A stretch of DNA of 64,000 nt from Siphonodentalium dalli. Taxonomy: Eukaryota; Mollusca; Scaphopoda; Gadilida; Siphonodentaliidae. Made by a program: the position numbers and the translations under genes. The notes beneath the pieces were generated by a model. It searched no databases and had not been told where the DNA came from. It saw only the letters and a program-made list of their open reading frames with translations. Where the stretch lies: positions 63,935,897-63,999,896 of the forward strand of contig CP136063.1 of NCBI GenBank assembly GCA_032622095.1, in the 5' to 3' direction. Of this stretch, positions 11,601-21,601 are shown piece after piece; position 1 is the stretch's first letter; every line of letters begins with the position of its first letter.

Positions 11601-13617
11601 GTTATCCTTTGCATTGGAACTGGATGGTGTCAACCCGTTCCACAATATTGGTGCTATATACTCTATGACTCCAATTATGCTCACATTGTTAAACCTACCG
11701 AGACATGTGAGGAACGCATTCGGAAACATAAACCTTGTGGGAATAATTCCAGGAAATGGACGTTCAGAAGCAAAAAACATTGATCCTTACATTGAGATCT
11801 TAGTCGATGAGTTGATTTTCATTTCTGGCTACTCGGCATTTAATAGTTATGAAAAAGCTCCTATAGAGGTGAAAGTGAAACTTCTGCTCTTTGTTTTAGA
11901 CTATCCAGGCCTTTCAAAACTTTTTCATCAACAGGGAAGTGGTAGTTTGTCTGGATGCCATTGGTGTATGGTCAGAGGTAGAAAATGCAAACATTTAGAT
12001 AAGGTTATTTACTTGTCCAACAGATCTTTTCTGGATACAGGAGATTCTCTGAGACTTGATGATGAAAATTTCAGCGTAAAGTCGACCGATTTTTCTGAGA
12101 AGCCAGACCTACGCGATTCAAGAAATGAGTTGGCCTACCGTAAAGCATTTCAAGGGGCATCAAATAAAACAAATTCAAATAAAGTTGCTAGTGCGACAGG
12201 CTGCAAGAGTACATATCCTTTAATGCGTTTACCAGGACATTCGAGAATTGAGAGCACCCTGCCAGATGCATGCCACACCATAAAGGATGCAATACAGAAC
12301 ATTATGAATGTTATAGTACAAAACAAAAAAGTTAACATGGCCAAAGTCATAAGTGCTGAACAGAATTATGGTAGGCTTCATAATTCAGTATTGGATGTGG
12401 TAACTTCTGATGATGGGCCAGTATGTAAAAAGAGGAAGTTGCAAAAACCAGAACTTCCATATGTGTTGACAAAATCTGAGTTGAATATCGCTGACCAACG
12501 TGCAAGTAGTTTAAGGGTGCCATCTGACTTTGGCTTGAAACCGTCCAAATTCATTTCAAATACCAGCAGCTTGAAATCACACGACTGGAAACAGTTAGGC
12601 TCTCAAGAAATTCTAAAGTTTTGTCTAAAAGGGGCCCTTGAGCCACGATGTAGAGGAACGTTATTTTCCCTACTTGATTGCGTGGCAGACATGTGTCAGG
12701 AATGTTTGTCTATTGACGATATCAATGACTTGAAAGTAAAAATCAACACAGCACTAGCGCTACTGGAAAGAGACTTCCCACTACACATACAGAATATAAC
12801 TACACACATTCTGCATCATATTCCAGAGGGGATGGTCCGATATGGACCTGTGTACAGCACATGGATGTGGGTCTATGAACGCTTCAATTCCTGGATTTGC
12901 AAACGTGTACAAAACAAAAGATATCCGGAGGCAACTGTTGTGGAAACATTTCTCATTCATGATTGGTGTAACTTCATGATTTCTTCGGGTCGACTCCCAT
13001 TGCATGCATTGAAGAGCTGCTCAATGTTCACTTCGAGCTTTTTTGATGATGGTGATGCAAATAATAGTAAACAGCGACAGAAACAATTATATGTGCTTAG
13101 AAGAAAAAAGCTTAAAAATTTACACAAACAGCTGGGCAAGGAAAATTGTGATGGAAAGTGTTCAGTGTATAGATATTTTGTTCACAAAGAATCAAATCCT
13201 AAGACAATGCGAATACGCACATACACTTCGCAATCAAAAGAATTACTCTCTGCAAAAAGTATGTCGTCATTCATATGTGCAGAATTCCAGCGAGGAACGC
13301 AGAAGCAAAAGTTGTGTTCTGGAAAGTTTGCATTCTTTGGTAGAATTGATTTCTTCGTTGAACATATGAGTGAAAATAATAGTGCAATCAACACACTTGC
13401 ATTTGTTAATTGGTATGATAACATCAGAGTTGACCATGACTCTGGTCTGTGGTACACAGACATGAATACTGCAGGTGGCAATTCAAAAAAATCTTTTATT
13501 TTAACAAAACTCATGTCGGATCCTCTTGTGACTGCTGTTGAAGATGGTTGTCTGTGGTTTCTTGGTAATACACCCCAGCCTAATGACTTTAAATATAATC
13601 ATACAGTGAGAGATTGA
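5679..13617 (+). CDS. CACTA/EnSpm-type transposase (tnp2 + DUF4218), three exons
   Basis: Predicted DNA transposase of the CACTA (EnSpm/CMC) superfamily, acting in the nucleus on element termini. Model: exons 5679-6064, 8225-8344 and 10911-13617, all joined at GT-AG with phases that agree, giving exactly 1,070 codons plus TGA and no internal stop. In order: a basic Cys cluster near the N-terminus (C9, C11, C14), an acidic Ser/Asp/Glu linker with a 7-residue duplication (STDDEST), C..C pairs near 289-309 in the arrangement usual before the tnp2 catalytic part, LDGVNPF with the likely catalytic Asp407, DYPG at about 499, GCHWC at 517-521, a basic KKRK about 675, and a DUF4218-like block at about 726-850 containing FPLHI..HILHH..YGP..WMWVYER. 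The C-terminal part resembles the region usually following DUF4218. The start is the first in-frame ATG; an upstream coding exon cannot be excluded. The introns hold MITEs, so it is not under strong compaction. Looks intact: an active, recently active, or domesticated copy. Confidence 0.85.
6656..7002. mobile_element. MITE-like element in transposase intron 1
   Basis: Inverted ends TACCGCTATTCTCAAAGTAA.. and ..TTACTTTAAGTATAGCGGTA with the shared inner sequence AATTGACCA/TGGTCAATT. The interior is rich in GGTATC/GATACC-type repeats that can fold further. About 347 bp, no ORF. Confidence 0.7.
7424..7481. repeat. Hairpin in intron 1
   Basis: GGTTCATTTTG and CAAAATGAACC form an 11-bp perfect stem. 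Further copies of GGTTCATTTT lie near 7506 and 7618, so this is part of a small local repeat. Confidence 0.6.
8890..10193. mobile_element. Repeat element with GCTCACCTGA inverted ends, in intron 2
   Basis: Left end GCTCACCTGA (8890-8899), right end TCAGGTGAGC (10184-10193). Internal sequence is arranged as diverged repeats of a roughly 300-bp theme (TTGCTCAAATTT..GTGACTGG..TCAGATTTGTT..GGTCAATATGT). The right part of the same element recurs at 15940-16907. No coding capacity. Lies wholly inside the second transposase intron. Confidence 0.65.
9738..9943. repeat. Hairpin plus 73-bp direct duplication
   Basis: AAGGACGACCA..TGGTCGTCCTT hairpin with inner arm CATTTGTTG/CAACAAATG (9736-9811), followed by two copies of a ~73-bp unit beginning TGGTCGTCCTTATACTGAGT and containing GCCATCTTGAATTTGAGG. 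Confidence 0.7.
10722..10850. mobile_element. 129-bp MITE in intron 2
   Basis: About 37-bp imperfect inverted ends: CAGGCCTTATTTAAATC..CAATTTTAAATTAAT against ATTAATTTAAAATTG..ATAAGGCCTG. CAGG-type ends hint at the hAT superfamily, but no 8-bp duplication is visible in the flanks. Confidence 0.7.
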
Positions 13618-13717
13618 GTCATGGACCAACAAATATAGGCAAATTTAACTGTATACATTACATTGTACTAAACCCATATTGATGTTTAGAGGCGTCATCA
13701 CTTTGAGTAAGGTATAC

Positions 13718-14279
13718 AGCCCGCATTTCCCCGGCCTCTGCTCGCTAAGACATTCGGATAGATAATGATGCTAGACAGATCGCCCGAGAGCACTCCCATA
13801 GGCCTCCTATAGCGGGATTACGTCGCCACAAATGGTTTGTTCACATTTAGTAATTGGTGTGTTTTTTTTAAAGTATAGAGAAGACGATAAAATATATTAG
13901 CAATTGATGAGACAACTAAATCATTGACCAATACAACAGTGTAAATGAATTGTAAAGGTACGAAGCAAAGGATTTTTTACATTTATCGAGTGACATCCAA
14001 AATAGCGTTGAATGTAATATATATATAAACAAAGCTTTGTGAACTTAATTCAACTTGCTAGCTATATGGACAGCTAATTTACCAGGACTGTTGATGTATC
14101 ACACATTGTAATCGGAAGACACTGATCTTTCCAACTATAGTACTATACCAGGGTTTTGGTTCAAGAATATCTGAGTGGAAATCCTGTTATAGGATGGCTA
14201 CGGGAGCACTCCCGGGCTCTGTCGACCATTTATATCTAACCGAATGTCTTAGTGAGCAGAGGCCGGGGAAACGCGGGCT
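13718..14279. mobile_element. 562-bp element with ~97-bp inverted terminal arms
   Basis: Arms 13718-13815 and 14183-14279 are about 85% identical inverted copies starting AGCCCGC(A/G)TTTCCCCGGCC and containing CTAAGACATTCGG. The spacer of ~365 bp is AT-rich and non-coding. A related single terminus, AGCCCGCATCTTCCCGGGC, lies at about 6158 in intron 1. Located 100 bp downstream of the transposase stop; a link to that transposon is not shown. Confidence 0.8.
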
Positions 14280-14389
14280 AAGTAAGCTTTAGAGGCATTC
14301 TTCGAGTGTTCTTAATGCTACTGATCATGACATGGTTACATGGTGAATGAGTCGATTTCATTGGATCAGTTTTAATAATGCAGTACATC

Positions 14390-15182
14390 TACCTTACTCG
14401 TATTTGAATTCGCGCAGTACTTTTAGCGTGACCATGAAATTAAAACTGAGTGATAAAAAGTATGATACAAAAGTTTATCGATAATTTTATTTCAAATTCT
14501 ATTAGATTCTTAGATTGGAACTCTCTATAATTGTTCTGTATTTCAGACGTCTGAAAGCAGTAAACTGACTAAATGTCGGAGAAATTATTATTATCGGAAA
14601 TGGCATTACATTACAGGTGGTCTATATGTTCACAACTTTCTAGTTCAAATTTGGAACTGATACTATGTATCCATGGAGCTGTCGTCCATTGTATATAAAA
14701 TTGATTTACCTTTGCTATTCCCAGGAACACAAAATGTTGGGTAATAGTCTTTGAGAATGTGTTTGAACTTTGAAGTTTCAGATTTGCATGCAGTATATAG
14801 ATACTATTATTTACGAGGTTTTTGTGGAACATAAAATTATAGCAGCGTTCGCAGTTTTAAACTTTATCAGATCAATTGAACCATATATATGAGGTAACAT
14901 GTCTTAAGATATACATCAAGCAACGAAGTATAACCACTAAATTGATGTTCTGCACCTGCTATGATATTTGGCACAGACCACATTTCCATTCACTTCTACA
15001 TGTATACCTTTTTGCAACATTTCCGCATGGATTCTATATATTCTGAACAACTTAAAATAAAAATAAAACTGTCGGCTTTAAATTCGCATCAGGGTGCGCG
15101 AATTCAAAATGTGCGAATTTAAAACTGAGTGAAAAATAGGTACTACATGTACATGTACGTGAATTTAAATACGAGTAAGGTA
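14390..15182. mobile_element. 793-bp inverted-repeat element
   Basis: Ends TACCTTACTCGTATTTGAAT.. and ..ATTTAAATACGAGTAAGGTA, with subterminal repeats of GCGCGAATTC / AATTTAAAACTGAGTG. Non-coding. TA at both tips would fit a TA target duplication but is not diagnostic. Confidence 0.65.
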
Positions 15183-15276
15183 TATAGCTTTATTGAAGAC
15201 CTATTCCCAATAAAGGATAGAAAACCACATAATGCCTTAATTTCAAATTTGTATGGCAGACATGTGTCCATATAGA

Positions 15277-15764
15277 TTAAAGGTACTCAATCCGATAAAA
15301 CTCCTCCCAATTACTATTTCAATGGCTTCGGGGGGGGGGTCAAAAATATTTGATTCGAGTGGAGGAAGTCACCCATCAAAGCTCAAGATTTGTTAGATAT
15401 CGATTTTAGAAATCTATTATGTTTCATTATCGGGAATACTTTCTGGCCCAGAACGCAGTCAAAATTGCGTTATTATTACCACTTGATTTTAGAGTTATCC
15501 ATCCTTGTCTGTTTGAATAGAGTTTTGGTGTACACATCTCGAGCAGGATATGAAATTGACGGCAATTATTAGTACTCATCTCGAGAATATAACAAATTTC
15601 AAAAATCAATATCTAATAACTCTGAGCTTTGTTTGATGGGTTCCTCGACTCGAAGCAAATATTTGTTACCCCCAAAGAAATAGTAATATAGGACCCTCTG
15701 ATCGGATTGTTGTTGTTGGAATCTGTTGAGATGGGGACCCTCTGTTCGGATTGAGTACCTTTAA
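15277..15764. mobile_element. TTAA-bounded MITE family D
   Basis: TTAAAGGTACTCAATCCGA.. to ..TCGGATTGAGTACCTTTAA. Nearly the whole 488 bp folds back on itself: the left arm motif GGCTTCGGGGG..TTTGATTCGAG and the right arm CTCGACTCGAAGCAAATATT..CCCCCAAAG are complementary. A diverged partial copy starts at about 44762 (TTAAAGATGCATAATCCGAT). Confidence 0.8.
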
Positions 15765-15939
15765 GCAACATAAATTGTTCCTGTTTTGACGTCAGTGTGT
15801 AATTAACACAGAATCGCACACTTGTGGGATGGCTTTGGTGCAGTATGGCACTCAATTTGACGACACTACCCCCAGTGCTTCATGACATCATAGACTCGTG
15901 CCATAACCATCAAAGCCTTCACACATGTACAAGTGTAAT

Positions 15940-16907
15940 GTGGGGTTCTGTGAAAGTAGGATTTTTGGGTTCGACTTGCAAAAATCTGTTTTCTCAACAT
16001 ATACATAGTGGCTCGGCTGATTTTGCTCAAATTTAGTGTGAACGTGCCTTGGGTGACTGGTATTCGGATTTGTTAAAATTAGGTCAATATGTCGATAAAG
16101 GGGTCGGGTGTATTTGGGTACAACTTTTAAAAAATCTTTTTTCTCACAAACCACTAGGTGGAATTCTTTCATACTTGGTCTGTAGCATTATTGAAACCTA
16201 TAGTTTCAGATTTGTCCAAGGTATCATGCTTAACTGATTTTAAAGGGCTAGCTATAGGGCTCTCTGAAAATAGGGTTTTTGGGTTCGACTTGGAAAAATC
16301 TGTTTTCTCAAGAAATACATGGTGGAATTCTTCCACATTCGGTTTGGAACATTAATGTGACAACTAGTATCAGATTTGTTTACCATTATTTTTTCTGGGC
16401 TTTTCAGCTCATTTCTAAAAAAAAAAATTTGGATTTAATTAATTTGGTTTTATATCTTGGTTTTTTGTTCTGACCCCCTTGATAAAGAATATATTTTTTC
16501 TTCAACGCCACAGTAGTCAAGTGGGCTCAAATTTGATCTGCAATATCTATGGGGGAGTAGAACTTTTGTTGAAACCACCTCAACATTAATTTAATAGACC
16601 CAAGGCCATAAAATTTAAACCCATTTGCTGACGCACATTTTGAAAATATTGTGTGTCACTGTGAAACTGATATTTGTTGAAATGAGTGGGTTGGTAACTT
16701 ATAATGTGCGCCAGAACCTCTGGTGACAAGCCTGTGACTAATATTGCCATGAAAGTGCTTGCTCGATAAATTGAGCCCCCCAATCAAGTGACAATATATC
16801 ACATTTTATCGTATAGTCTATATATTATATATCGTAAAGTTACTAAGGCTCGAATTAGTTTCTCCTTTTGAAAACAAGCATATAGCACCGACGCATGTCA
16901 GGTGAGC
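15940..16907 (+). repeat. Second, 5'-truncated copy of the 8.9-10.2 kb repeat
   Basis: Shares GGTTTTTGGGTTCGACTTG..AAAATCTGTTTTCTCAAG, TTAGGTCAATATGT and CTTGGTCTG(G/T)AGCATTA with 8990-9700, and closes with the same terminus TCAGGTGAGC (16898-16907). Confidence 0.7.
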
Positions 16908-17515
16908 GTCCCAGCTGCCCTGGCGGCTCTAGTTTGAAAATACTATGGTTGGCATCACATAATATAGCTATAGTGTATATCATATATATCAAACTATCTA
17001 ATTAATAAAACACACTGATCATCAGACATGATTCCATTTCTATCCATGAAAACTGTTTTGCTTTTGGGTTGTATTGGTATTTTATATATAAAAGCAGTTT
17101 AACAAGCTTAAGTTGCACAGGCACAACTTGTACATTCCAATTTATTTCATTAGAATCTAAAAGAAACCACATTTGGAAAGTGATGAACATCAATTTTCCT
17201 ATTCCAATAAGATGGGGGTGTTAATTAATATTTACACTTCTACCTGCACTTCTGCTACCGAGACTGAATCAAGTCTTCTGTTTGGTCAGGAACTGATCAG
17301 CTGATAGAGCAACCGTAATGCATAAAGTATGAAAGAAGTTGACACCTGCTTCACATGTGTAACGTAGCAATTACGTTAACAACGCGCCTGTCGCTTTCAA
17401 CATTCTATTTTTCACTAGAAAACGGTGCAAATCACATGTGCAAATCATTCATTTTATTCAATAATCGAAACAAATTTCCATTGAATGTTCTTTTTGGTGT
17501 GTAAATATAAATAAT
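16908..17515. other. Non-coding spacer
   Basis: AT-rich. A short minus-strand frame about 17080-17165 contains NEINWNVQ, reminiscent of the last exon of the UBX-like gene at 23 kb, but it is too short to call. Confidence 0.35.
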
Positions 17516-17641
17516 GTTTCCTGTATTTCCATGCGTTATGAAATCAGGTTGGTCTGACAAAGTTATGTGAGGAGCGCTTCAGCGCTACACACTGCAACCT
17601 GCTTTCATACATCGATCATATCTAGAAATACAGGAAGCAAA
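17516..17641. mobile_element. 126-bp MITE-like palindrome
   Basis: GTTTCCTGTATTTC..ATGAAATCAGGTTG against CAACCTGCTTTCAT..GAAATACAGGAAGCAAAC. The centre holds AGCGCTTCAGCGCT. Confidence 0.7.
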
Positions 17642-17689
17642 CTTTCAGTTCTTAATGAGTTTGATGGGCATTCATTTTTCAAATTCTAT

Positions 17690-18180
17690 GTTAATGGCCA
17701 TTAACCACCATAGGTACATCATTTAGGGCCCTTAATTTTTTTATTACTAAGTTAATGGGCATTAAACACCAGCACTATTGAGGTGATAGCCATTAATTTT
17801 TCAAAATTATTAGATAATGGCCATTAAACACCAAAATGCATATAATTAATGGTCATTAACATATAATTAATGAGCATCAAGTTTTCAAATCATACTTTAA
17901 TGGCCATTAACCATCATGGATGTACAACAGTTGGTATCAATTTCTCAAAATACTTAATTAATGGCCATTAAACACTCAAATACATATAAGATGGATAATA
18001 GCCATTAAAATATTAGAGACTATGGCCATTAAATTGTGGTCTTTACAAATTTTAAGGGCATCTAATGGCCATTAACAATACATTGTTGATGATTAATGGG
18101 AAATATGGCAGTATTGGCCATTAAAATAACAAAATGTAATGGTTTTTAATGGGTTCTGGGAAACCCATTATTTTTTTTGT
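17690..18180. repeat. Array of the palindromic motif TTAATGGCCATTAA
   Basis: At least ten exact or near-exact occurrences of (T)TAATGGCCATTAA or one-base variants (GGGCATTAA, GGTCATTAA, TAGCCATTAA) in about 450 bp. Where regular, they are spaced 61 bp apart (about 17899, 17960, 18021). Ends near 18150-18170 with AATGGGTT..AACCCATT. Flanking text of each unit (TTTTTCAAAATNATTA..AACACCAAAATNCATATA) is also repeated, so this is a degenerate minisatellite whose palindromic part is best conserved. Confidence 0.75.
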
Positions 18181-18519
18181 TACAAGAATTAATGGCATAA
18201 AGTAATGGATTTATGATATTTAATGGAATTTTAATGGGATTTTAATGATATTTTAATGGGTTGTGTGTGCAGTAGTGTAAGTGGATTATCTGAATCTGCA
18301 TATAATTTCTCATCTAACTTTACTTTTCTGGAGTAGGAATCTTTAATCTGTTCTCCATGTCAAAGCTAGATTTTTTTTGTGTCTGTGTTTGCATTTTAAT
18401 TGTTTTTCCCCACGATCACCTCAAACAAATATTTATGATTCTTTATGAATTTTCAATGATTATGGGAAACATGTACTGTGTTCATTCGTTTAACATTTTG
18501 AAATTTTTAACCTTTTTCA

Positions 18520-18870
18520 GTTCGTTTAAGGACCTCAATGTAATGGTCGCCATCTTTCTTTAATTTTCCTCGGGATTCTGCCAAAGCCTAAGTAGATTAT
18601 CATTTATCAGTAATCATCCACACATATTCTACATGTAACATTGCATACTGTCTTGGGCACACATTCATTCAGTTTGATTAACAATGAGGTTAATATATCG
18701 ACATTCAAAACAAGGTGAACCCTGAAGCTGAATAAAGACAATTATAACATGGCCATCATCGAGGACAACACCAAGGCCGAGACAGGCATACTTTGTGGTA
18801 TCCAATTAAGCACTATATACTACTCTCACAGATAGTCTGTAATTAGTTCCCTTAACCATTTCAGTGCCTC
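18520..18870. repeat. R-block copy 1 (with fragment of the MATITL-type exon)
   Basis: 18520-18580 matches 37300-37360, including the reverse complement of the start of the small frame annotated at 37142-37345. 18590-18870 is the dispersed ~300-bp block CAGTAATCATCCACACATATTCT..GGTCTGTAATTAGTTCCCTTAA. See 39.5-40.7 kb for its tandem form. Confidence 0.75.
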
Positions 18871-19059
18871 GTTATCATGTACACATTAATTAGCATATTC
18901 ACCCCATCCCTGTTACTCGGACAAACTTAATCTGATCGCCAAACTGGTAGACAATTAAAATCAAATACTGAATATATAATGAGCGCGTATGGACCAGACA
19001 CTATTCATTTACTGTCACGTGGATTAATTTAAAAAAAAATTGCCGAAACAATTCTCAAT

Positions 19060-19680
19060 TTGCAAATAAAATTTCACACACATGGCGACTTCTTTCTTGT
19101 TCGAGATATCATTCATCAGTAATCATCCACATATATTCTACATGTAACATTGAATACTGTCTTTGTCACACATTCATTCAGTTTGATCTTGCCTGGATAC
19201 AATAACAATGAGGTTAATATATCGACATTCAAAACAAGGTGAACCCTGAAGCCGAATAAAGTCAATCATAACATGGCCATCATCGAGGACAACACCAAGG
19301 CCGAGACAGGCATACTTTGTGGTAACCAATTAAGCACTATATACTACTCTCACAGATGGTCTGTAATTAGTTCCCTTAATGTTTGTCAAGTTTCTCCCAC
19401 ATAAACTCTCATCTACAACACCCAAATGCATAAACTGAATTCCTAGAATTTCAGTTGATATTCCCTATAACTTGGTAACATGTTGAATTACATGTAGCTG
19501 AATACATGGCACATTCCTTTGACAAAATATCCCACAAATTACGCTGAAGTTTGTCTTGCCAAATATATGTTATGGTACGATACAAATTGAAACCAGCCTC
19601 AGCCCCCCCCCACTCAGATGTATAGAGACAGGCATACTTATACTGCCTATAACTTGGTAAAATTATAGTAAACTTACTGT
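19060..19680. repeat. R-block copy 2
   Basis: Same block as 18.6 kb, 37.4 kb and 39.5-40.7 kb, beginning with ACACACATGGCGACTTCTTT and continuing to about 19600. It contains the sequence ACACCCAAATGCATAAACTG (19419-19438), the unoccupied version of the site that holds a MITE at 37713-38111. Confidence 0.8.
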
Positions 19681-19699
19681 TAGTAAGTCGTCGTGGCGA

Positions 19700-21142
19700 T
19701 CAATCCATTGTTCCGACTGCTGTACCTGAAATATTGTAAGAACACATACCAATGATATCCTCCTCCAATAAAGTATCATTCAGGAACAATCGGCGTTCCA
19801 CTGCCTCCTCGGATTTCGCTCTTGCATCATCGCTCTGGGGATCATTGAGTGTATATGGCATCAGTTTCCTTGACCACTCTTCGTGGACAAAGAAGGCGCC
19901 ATCCATCCTACATTTAGATATCCATCCCATGTCCCCTTGTTCATAAGCCAGATTGTATTGGCTCTTAACCCTTTACCCAACAGAACGGCCCTGTGCCAAT
20001 GCATTCTCTTATATATGCGAGTCGACCATAGGTCGCCTCGCATATATAAGAGAATGCATTGGCTTAACACATATTAAAAATGACAAAATTGTCAAAGAAT
20101 GTAGAAAAATATTATAAAAATTGTTAAAATATGTAAGAAACAATTATAAAATTGTTAAAGAATGTAAGAAAAAATGGTAAAAAGTGTTAAAAAAGATTAT
20201 TTTAGGCCAATACATTCTCTTATATATGCGAGGCGACCAATGGTCGACTCGCATATATAAGAGAATGCATTGGCACAGGGCATAACTGTAACCATCATAA
20301 TGTGGTCAATGAACCGGTTCCAATGATATCCATATTTGTATGGTTTTATTGAGACAGACCGAAGATATTTTAGGCTGTTGAAGCTTTATTTGGGCATTTT
20401 GTTGGGTAAAGGGTTAATAGTAGCCTCCATGGCAAACTTGCCGATCTGGCCATGTTGCATGCAAGGCCAGCAAGCGCTCATTACATGTCGGGCTGGTATT
20501 AGCTTTCTTTCATCCGAGTACCCATTTATGATCTCTATTGCTTTCACTGTGTGGATCTTCCCATGGGTGATCTTGACAACTAAGTCTGCCGCTTCGTCAT
20601 TGGGTACTTTTACAATTTGTTTTTTGTTGCCCTCCAATGAGGGAATCTCTGGTACCTGTACGTCATCAATAATAAGGAATTCCTCACTTGATGGGCCCCC
20701 CTGACCAGGGGTGATATCTTTATGTTCTTTGTCCTCCTTGAGGAGATCATCAATCTCCATATCTTCCTCATTGTTTGATAATATTTCTACCTCTCGACGA
20801 TAGCATGTCTTTCTTCTGTGGGTATAATTGTTCATTGTGGTTGTTCACCACTTTTCTAAAGCAATGCATCGGGATAACTCTGTCTTTATTCCCTGGACTG
20901 AGTATGACATCATTTTCCGACACCAGCAAGGGTATCCCTTCTTTAAGATAGTATCTACGTTCAAATGCATCATGACTTGAGCATCTGAACGCATGCCGCT
21001 GATTATTTTTTGGTCCTTTAGCAAAATGAATATGGTTTCGCTGCATTTTGCTTAAGCCCTTTTCCCTAATAGAGGGCCAGAATTTCTCATAAGTTCCATG
21101 TATTGCTAGGGGATATTTTCCTGTTGGTTCTTGAGTTATCGG
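19700..21142 (-). pseudogene. Tpt1/KptA-like RNA 2'-phosphotransferase remnant, interrupted by a MITE
   Basis: Known role of the family: removes the 2'-phosphate left at a splice junction of tRNA, with NAD+ as acceptor. Seen: a minus-strand frame from about 21142 to 20768 with HGTYEKFW, GLSKMQRNHIHFA (the conserved HIH of Tpt1), an HAFR in place of the usual GMR segment, and EGIPL..SENDVILSPGN..IP, the family's C-terminal signature. The upstream exon carrying the N-terminal half is not found; the frame is closed upstream by TAA, and AAAG/CC near 21142 is a possible acceptor. A frameshift near 20795 separates it from a downstream acidic extension (20835 to 20418). That extension is then split by MITE A copy 2; across one TTAA the frame continues to about 19700 (GWISKCRMDGAFFVHEEW...). 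A degenerating gene or gene-in-repeat. The tail domain is not recognised. Confidence 0.6.
19965..20417 (-). mobile_element. TTAA-bounded MITE family A, copy 2
   Basis: Inverted relative to copy 1, with the same TTAACCCTTTACCCAAC ends, two hairpins (about 19993-20065 and 20212-20280) and the same flanking segment matching copy 1 bases 1015-1140. The spacer between hairpins is longer (TTGTTAAA.ATGTAAGAAA reiterated). TTAA at both ends. Inserted into the reading frame described at 19700-21142. Confidence 0.92.
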
Positions 21143-21331
21143 CTTTAAATGGGGTGTAATGTAAAGGGGTCGTTACACTCAAAATGTTATATGCCTGCTT
21201 GAACGCCTGTGTAATGGTAGAGTGCCGCTCACTAATAATTAATGGTAGTGCTGGTGATCTTTGAATACGGTACCAGAAATCCCTTGGAGTTGAATCCCTC
21301 TATTTATTACACGACCCGACCCGAATCGACA

Positions 21332-21353
21332 CGACCCTATTTAAATAGGGTCG
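21332..21353. repeat. Perfect 22-bp palindrome in a GC-rich segment
   Basis: The perfect palindrome runs from CGACCCTAT to ATAGGGTCG around TTTAAA and is flanked by further CGGGTCGG/CCGACCCG sequence (21311-21365). Could be a small MITE terminus pair fused back to back. Confidence 0.75.
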
Positions 21354-21601
21354 GGTCGGACCGAGCGGGCCAAGGTCACTCCAACTGTCTGTAAAGAAAA
21401 ATAAATATGATGAATAGGCAACAAGAATGGTGCCATTGGAACGTAACTATGCCCGGTTCCAATGTCAACATTCTGCGCCAGAAATAGACATGCAAAGCAG
21501 GAGAGCTGAAGTTGATGGTCAAATGGCACCCACCGCCAAGCTCATTAAACATAAATTTAGCAAGCAAAATAGCCTGCGTTTCTTCACACAAAAAGGTACA
21601 C

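Noticed and set aside
10960-13617. Treating the 885-codon frame as the whole transposase
   Set aside because: The frame is open upstream of that ATG to a CTTTTCTAG acceptor at 10910, and exons 1-2 supply an in-phase N-terminus with a Cys cluster.
17075-17165. Minus-strand NEINWNVQ after a TTTTAG acceptor, similar to EVEWNVQ of the UBX-like gene
   Set aside because: Only about eight residues of likeness; expected by chance in a window of this size.
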